Below, piece after piece: positions 1-6,600 of a DNA stretch of 7,993 nucleotides. The translations under genes were made by a program, and so were the position numbers. Origin of the DNA: an uncultured Bacteroidota bacterium (GTDB lineage: Bacteria > Bacteroidota > Bacteroidia > Flavobacteriales > BACL11). The first letter of the stretch is position 1; the number at the start of each line of letters is the position of its first letter. The DNA is taken from NCBI GenBank assembly GCA_902514225.1, contig CABXPN010000045.1:1-7993 (forward strand). The letters are read 5' to 3'. Below the pieces are notes generated by a model. It saw only the letters and a program-made list of their open reading frames with translations, was not told the DNA's origin and did no database searches.

Positions 1-575
1 ACGTTACTAACGTTAGTGTAACTCCGCTTAATAATGTTACTAAAGCAGATTTCTGTTGGGATAGTGTTTCTACATATTCATTCGTAAGACTGAAGTATAG
101 AGAAAACGTTCCAGGATCTTCATTTATTAACATTGGAGGTATGGGAGTTATGTCACCAACTCTTTGTAAAGAGAAAGGAGGAATTACTCCTGGTTTACAA
201 TACAGAGTAATGTGGAGAACATGGTGTAATCCTAATGGTGGTCCTTATAGATCAGCACAATGGGATGGTCCAGTAATTTGGGATCAACCAAGTAGTTCAA
301 TAAGATTAGAAGGTGGTACAGCTATCAATAACTTAGATGTTTATCCTAACCCATCAAGAGACATATTCAATGTGAACTTCACATCTGAAGATGTTCAAAA
401 CCTTGAGGTTAGAATCATCAATGTTATCGGTGAGGTTGTTTACACTGAAAACTTAGTTGAATTTGTTGGTGAATACACTAAACAAGTTGATTTAGCTACT
501 TATACTAAAGGAGTTTACTTCTTAGAGATTACTACAGATAATGGAATAGTAAATAAGAAACTTATTTTACAATAG
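1..575 (+). CDS. T9SS-secreted protein, C-terminal part (FN3-like + sorting domain)
   Basis: This is the 3' end of a gene that begins before the window; 190 codons are visible from base 3 to the TAG at 573-575. The frame is open to the left edge, so the ATG at 141 is internal: the residues before it (…ADFCWDSVSTYSFVRLKYRE…) belong to the same beta-sandwich. Visible residues 1 to about 100 look like a fibronectin-III-like domain with the RLKYRE strand and the pair WRTWC / WDGPVIWDQP. From residue 111 a T9SS type A sorting domain begins with LDVYPNPSRD and ends with KGVYFLEI…KKLILQ. Such proteins cross the inner membrane by Sec and the outer membrane by T9SS, after which the C-terminal domain is removed. 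The function of the missing N-terminal part is unknown. The next gene starts 28 bases downstream and seems to carry the same FN3-like ending, so the two may be paralogous. Confidence 0.93.
   Translation, partial: VTNVSVTPLNNVTKADFCWDSVSTYSFVRLKYRENVPGSSFINIGGMGVMSPTLCKEKGGITPGLQYRVMWRTWCNPNGGPYRSAQWDGPVIWDQPSSSIRLEGGTAINNLDVYPNPSRDIFNVNFTSEDVQNLEVRIINVIGEVVYTENLVEFVGEYTKQVDLATYTKGVYFLEITTDNGIVNKKLILQ
333..572 (+). other. T9SS type A sorting domain (C-terminal)
   Basis: The last 80 residues of the first gene match the type A sorting domain (TIGR04183 family). The YPNP motif near its start is followed by the usual VNF strand, the VRIINVIGEVV strand, the (V)DLATYTKGVYFLEI block and a Lys-rich terminal strand ending KKLILQ at the stop codon. 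The domain is complete, at the usual length of about 75-80 residues, and sits at the extreme C-terminus as required for recognition by the type IX translocon. Confidence 0.95.
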
Positions 576-603
576 AATATAAATAACACAATATCTCTGT
601 ATC
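576..603 (+). other. Short intergenic gap, no visible signals
   Basis: These 28 AT-rich bases separate the stop of the first gene from the ATG of the second. There is no purine-rich Shine-Dalgarno sequence, which is normal for Bacteroidota, and no hairpin with a T-run that would act as a terminator. In-frame TAA at 580-582 bounds the second gene on its 5' side. The tight spacing and lack of a terminator fit co-transcription, but this is not proven. Confidence 0.6.
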
Positions 604-654
604 ATGAAAAAACATATTTTATTCTTTCTCTTAGTCCCTTTTTATGTATTATCT
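604..654 (+). other. Sec signal peptide
   Basis: The N-terminus reads MKKHILFFLLVPFYVLSQ: two lysines, a hydrophobic core of about 12 residues, then a short polar end. Cleavage is most likely between Ser17 and Gln18, since many Bacteroidota exported proteins begin with Q after cleavage. There is no cysteine at the cleavage point, so it is not a lipoprotein signal. Sec export is the first step expected for a T9SS substrate. Confidence 0.88.
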
Positions 655-3600
655 CAAAATAGCATGAACATGAATTTATTAGGGACGTATAACTATCCTA
701 CAACAGAAGGAAATGATATTTGGGGCTGGGTTGATAGCAATGATGATGAATATGCATTAGTTGGTTTGCGTAATGGATTTTCAGTTGTAAATGTTACTAA
801 TCCATCTTCTCCAATAGAGGAATTTTTTATCTCAGATCTTAATTCCACCTGGAGAGACGTAAAAACTTGGGGGAACTATGCTTATGTTACAACTGAGGCA
901 GATGCTGGGCTATTAATTGTTGATTTAACTGATATGACTGGAAATACATTTAGTCATGTTTCTCAGTTTACAAATAGTAATGGTGGTAGTGTTTCTTTTA
1001 CAAGTGCTCATGATATTTATATTGATGAAAATGGAATTGCATACATCTTTGGAGCTGGAGGTCCGGGACCCCAATCAGATGGTGCAATATTTCTTGATGT
1101 AGATGCAAATCCTACAAATCCTGTTTATTTGGGAGAATGGAGTGATGAATATATTCATGATGGCATGGTAAGAGGAGATACAATGTGGGCTGGATGTGTT
1201 TATGATGGTAAAGTCTTCTGTGTTGATGTGTCAGATAAGACGAATCCACAAACTTTAGGGTCTGCTACTACACCTAATGCTTTTACTCATAACGCTTGGG
1301 TTTCTGATGATGGGAATTATGTTTTTACTACTGATGAACAATCAGACGCATATTTAACATCTTTTGATGTTAGTAATCTTTCAAATATTTTTGAAGTAGA
1401 TAGAATACAGTCTAACCCTGGTTCAAATTCAATTCCTCATAATACTTTTGTTGATGGAAATTTCTTAATTACTTCTTATTATAGAGATGGAACTACAGTT
1501 CATGATATTACTCATCCTAGTTATATGATTCAAGTTGCTTATTATGATTCTTATTCTGGCTCTGGCAATGGATTTGATGGTTGTTGGGGAACCTATCCGT
1601 ATTTACCTTCAGGAAATATTATTTCTTCTGATATAAACAGTGGGTCAGGAGGATCAGGGAGATTATTAATATACGGAAGAGATTTTCAGCAAGCCTGTTA
1701 TTTAAAAGGTAATGTTACTGATGGAATCACTTCCTCTCCTATAAGTAATGCTTCCATTGAAATCCTCTCAACAACAATAAATGAAAATACCAATCTGATT
1801 GGATTTTATCAAACTGCATCTGTGAATTCAGGAACTTTTCAGGTAGTTTTTTCTGCTCCTGGTTATATATCAGATACTTTGACTGTTAGTTTAGTAAATG
1901 GTCTGATGACTATATTAGATGCTGTTTTATTCCCTCCAGGATTTGTGCAATACACTTATGTTCCTGATGATAATTTTGAAAATTATTTAGAAGCAAATGG
2001 CATGGGGGATGGTATTGCATTAAATGATTCTGTATTAACTGCAAATATTAATACAGTTGATACTTTATTTGTAAATAATCTAAATATTTCTGACTTAACA
2101 GGAATAGAAGATTTTTCAACATTAAGTTATTTATGGTGTAGCGAAAATCAACTTTCTTCAATAGATGTGAGTAATAATATTAATTTATATTTTTTAAGGT
2201 GCGATTCTAATCAATTAACTACTTTAGATGTTAGTGCTAATACAAACTTATGGAGATTAGATTGTAATGATAATCAAATCTCATCATTAAATCTCAATAA
2301 TAATCTAGTAGGTCTATTTGCTTTTAGAAATAACCTTGCTATATTAGATGTAAGTCAACTATCTATATTAGACCATCTATATTTAGGAAGTAATCAACTT
2401 ACTTCGCTTGATGTAAGTAGTAACACTGCTTTGAGACTTTTTGGTTGTGGTGATAATCTTCTAACCTCATTAGATTTAAGCAATAATCCTATTTTAGTAA
2501 CATTATGGGCTTATGATAATTTATTTACAACTTTAGATGTAAGTCAGAATCCTATTCTATCTAATTTTAAGTGCAATAATAATTTATTATCATCATTAGA
2601 TTTAAGAAATGGGAATAATTCTAATATGAATCTTGGTACTTGGAATCTTAATTTTTCTAACAATCCGAGTTTAACGTGTATTAATGTTGATGATAGTACG
2701 TATTCTGCAAATAATTGGACAGTATCTGGAGGGTATATAGATCCACAACATTATTTTTCTAATAATTGTGGTGTTGGTAGCACTTACGGCTGTACAGATC
2801 CTATAGCCTGTAATTATGATGCTTCAGCTACTGTAGATGATAGTTCTTGTGTATATATTAGCTCTCCTGCTGTAGATATGACTATAGGTACATGGGAATG
2901 GAATTGGGATGCTTCCTGTAATGGGTCTCCAACTTTATATTCTATGGTTTTTTATGCTAACGGAACAGCTTTGTTTGATGGCACAACTTATTTAAATTGG
3001 TCTCTGTGTAATAATACTTTGATTGTGGCCTTTTCCTCAGTAAGTTATTTATTTACTTATTCAAATGGCTCATTTAGTGGCACTTCAGGTTCCGCTTGTT
3101 ATATTCTAACTCCAAATGGTGGTTCAAGCACTTACGGCTGCACTGACTCAACAGCAACAAATTATGATCCAACAGCTACTGTAGATGATGGCTCATGTTT
3201 TTATGCTGGTGATATAAGTTCTTTAACTGATTGCTTTGGAACAATTTCTAATATAACCTATACAGGAGATTCTGCTCAAATGACTGCATATACTGGATAT
3301 AACTTTTTAGGATTAGATAGCGGTATAGTACTATCTTCTGGTTGTGCTGCATCTGTTTCATTAAACAATAGTTGTGTTCTCACACCAACAGGATTAACGG
3401 ATAGTGATTTGCTAACTGTAGCAAATTCAGTTCCCCCTTTAATTGGTCAAAGTTTTAGTGTTAGCTCCATTAATGATGCAGCTGTTATAGAATTTGATTT
3501 TGTTCCAACATCAGATACCTTAAACTTTGGATTTGTTTTTGCGTCTAATGAATATCTTTCTTTTGTAAATACTCAGTATAATGATGCATTTGGTTTATTT

Positions 3601-6600
3601 TTATCAGGACCTGGAATTAATGGCTCTTATAGTAATAATGCAATAAATTTAGCTAATGTTCCAAACTCAAATCCTAATCTGCCAATAACAGTTAGCTCTG
3701 TACATCCTGGTATAAATGCTGGCTATTATATTGATAATGCCTCTAATAGTAATATAGCTGCAAATGGCTATACAGTCCCAATTTATATTAAATATCCTGT
3801 TACTGTTGGCTTAACCTATCATTTCAAATTTGCTATTGGTGATGGTCATGATGCAGGTCTTGATTCTTGGGTATTCTTAGGTGATTGTGAAGTTGTAAAT
3901 GCTACAATTGATTATGGGTGTACAGATCCTACAGCTACAAATTATGATCCTTATGCAACTATAGATGATGGTAGCTGTATAGCTGGAATATATGGCTGCA
4001 CCGACCCAATAGCCTGTAATTATGATTCTTTAGCAACTATAGATGATGGATCATGTATATATATTAGTTCTCCTGCTGTAGATATGACAGTAGGAACATG
4101 GAATATGGTTTTAGATAATTCATGTTTAGGTGGAAGTAATTTATATACATACGATACAATAATATTTAATAGTAATGGCACTACATCTGGAAATTGGAAT
4201 GGCTCTCTCTGGTCAATGTGCGGCAGTACATTAACTATTTCAAACTCATCAGGTACATATGAGATTACAGGCACTTATTCAAATGGTGTAATTACAGGTT
4301 ACTATTCGTCTAATGGCACTGCAGCTTATTGTGCTACATTGACTCCAAATGGAGGAACAAGTAATTCTTGCTCACAGTCAAATACTACTACAAATCCTCC
4401 GACTGCTTTTGGTGTTTATTTAACATCCTATGGGGCAGCAGATCTAATTGTAAATAGTGGGGAAGATTTTGAACTCACAACAGTAAAACCTGAGCTCTGG
4501 ATCAATGGTAGTGGAACTTTTTCAAGTGTAACGGTTACTTATTATGCTGATAATAATGGGACTCCTGGCACATTAATTGGAAGTGAAACGGTAACTCCTA
4601 CTAGTCAAACTTATCTGGGTATTTGGAGTAGTAGTTCATCTTATTACAGATATGAAGTAACATTAAATGTTACGCCATTTACATTCACAGGTCAAACAAA
4701 TACAAATACTACATATTGGATAGGAATTAGTAATGTGACTACAACTAATAACTCTTCAGCTTTATATTGGGGAGTTGATGCTTTAGGTGGAAATTATTAC
4801 GGATATAACTCAAGCGGAGGAAGCTCATGGTCAAGTCTTCCATATGATTTTATATATGAATTCTCAGGAAATTGCATTACAGGATCCGGAACAGTGTATG
4901 GTTGTACTGACTCAGCGGCATGTAATTATGATGCTTCAGCTACTATAGATGATGGTTCATGTGATTTCTCATGTTATGGCTGTACTGACCCAGCGGCATG
5001 TAATTATGATGCTTCAGCTACTATAGATGATGGTTCATGTGATTTCTCATGTTATGGATGTACCGACCCATCTGCAATTAATTACGATCCAATAGCAACA
5101 ATGGATGATGGTTCATGTGAATATTGTTCAGTAACACTATTGAATCTTGTTAATGCTAACTGCTTAGGTAGTAATGCAACAATCACTGTAGAGGCTTTAG
5201 GTGTTGGGCCGTTTACTTACTATTTAGAGATTAATAATTCTAATAATTGGTCAGCTTTTGCTTCTGTATCAGGATATGGTCCTCAAACTTTCTCAAATTT
5301 ACCTGCTGATACTTTTAGAGTAATTATGGTAGATAGTATTGGTTGTTCTGACACTCTTGGTAGTGAAAACGTAAGTATAGTGTCTTTAATTGATAGTGGT
5401 CAAATTATACTTAATAATACTGGTATAAATCTTGATGATTATCATTCAGGAATTTTACCAATTGGATTTCCATTTACTTTTTATGGGAATACTTATATAG
5501 AGTGCGTATTAAGTACAAACAATTATCTAACATTTGACACTGCACAAGCTTACCAGTCTTCTCCATGGTTAATTGATACTGCAATTCCAAATCCAGGCGT
5601 ATCTCCAGAGAATGCCATTATGACCCCTTGGCAAGATCTTAATCCTGGATTAGGAGGAACTATTGAATATGGTACGTATGGAAATGCTCCTAATAGAGTT
5701 TTCATTGCTAGATGGAATGATGTTCCTATGTTTTCATGCACTGGAACATTATTTTCTTCTCATCTATATTTATATGAATCTACAAATATTATTGAAACTC
5801 ATGTAATTGATAAACCTATATGTTCTACTTGGAACGGAGGATATGCTATTCATGGGTTGGTAGATGCAACAAGTGCAAATTATAATATTGTGAATGATCC
5901 TGCTTTAAATCAACCAAGAAACTTTCCATTAGTATGGAGTGCAACAAATGATGCCTGGGAATTTACGCCAAATGGATCTAGTAATTATACAATTAATCAA
6001 ATTTCTTACGGTAGTTCGTCTTATTCTACATTTTTAACAACTACACCAATATTTGGTTGTACAGATTCTTCAGCAAGTAATTATAATGCTGCAGCTACTT
6101 GTGATGATAATTCGTGTATATATCCTATTTATGGATGTACAGATTCTTCAGCTGCAAATTATGATCCAACAGCAACAATGGATGATGGAAGCTGTATTTA
6201 CTGTAATCAAAATGCAGTAGATACTTTAAATTATACAGGTGCTATGCAAACCTATACAGTTCCTGCTGGAGTAACATCTGTTACTATTGAGGCTTATGGT
6301 GCTCAAGGTGGCCTTGGATGGATTAATGGTAGTCCTGGTTCAGGTCTAGCTGGTTTAGGTGGCTTTGCTGAAGGAGATTTAGCTGTAACCTCTGGTCAGG
6401 TCTTAAGTATATACGTTGGAGGTCAAGGAGGTAGTGATCCTTATAACAGTACAGGAGGATGGAATGGTGGTGGATATTCAATTGATGCTGATTGGGACAT
6501 GGATGATGCTGGAGGAGGAGGTGGTGGCGCCTCAGACATAAGAATTGGAGGAACCTCTCTTAGTAATAGAGTTATTGTTGCTGCTGGTGGTGGTGGTGCT

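Noticed and set aside
141..575. ATG 141 as the true start of the first gene
   Set aside because: The frame is open to the left edge and residues before the ATG continue the FN3-like domain. Starting at 141 would split that domain and leave no signal peptide for a protein with a T9SS sorting domain.
592..599. TATCTCTG as a Bacteroidota -7 promoter element (TAnnTTTG)
   Set aside because: One mismatch to the core, only four bases before the ATG, and no TTG-like -33 element at the right distance. Chance match in AT-rich DNA is likely.
4020..4274. 84-codon open frame on the minus strand
   Set aside because: It lies opposite repeat 4 and domain A2 of the large gene. The + strand frame there has recognisable repeated protein motifs; the minus product has no family features and no signals, so it is a shadow.
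4897..5118. Regularly spaced direct repeats suggesting a CRISPR array
   Set aside because: The repeats are contiguous 26-codon coding units without unique spacers, fully in frame and matching thirteen dispersed protein copies; this is a protein repeat.
5550..5741. 63-codon open frame on the minus strand
   Set aside because: It lies opposite domain C, whose protein motifs (TPWQDL, APNRVF) are clear on the + strand. There is no independent support for coding.
6507..6534. Run of GGA/GGT codons as a slippage site for phase variation
   Set aside because: The tract is mixed GGA, GGT and GGC and is one of many glycine codon runs in the glycine-rich domain. It is not a clean homopolymer or short tandem repeat, so there is no specific case for slippage.
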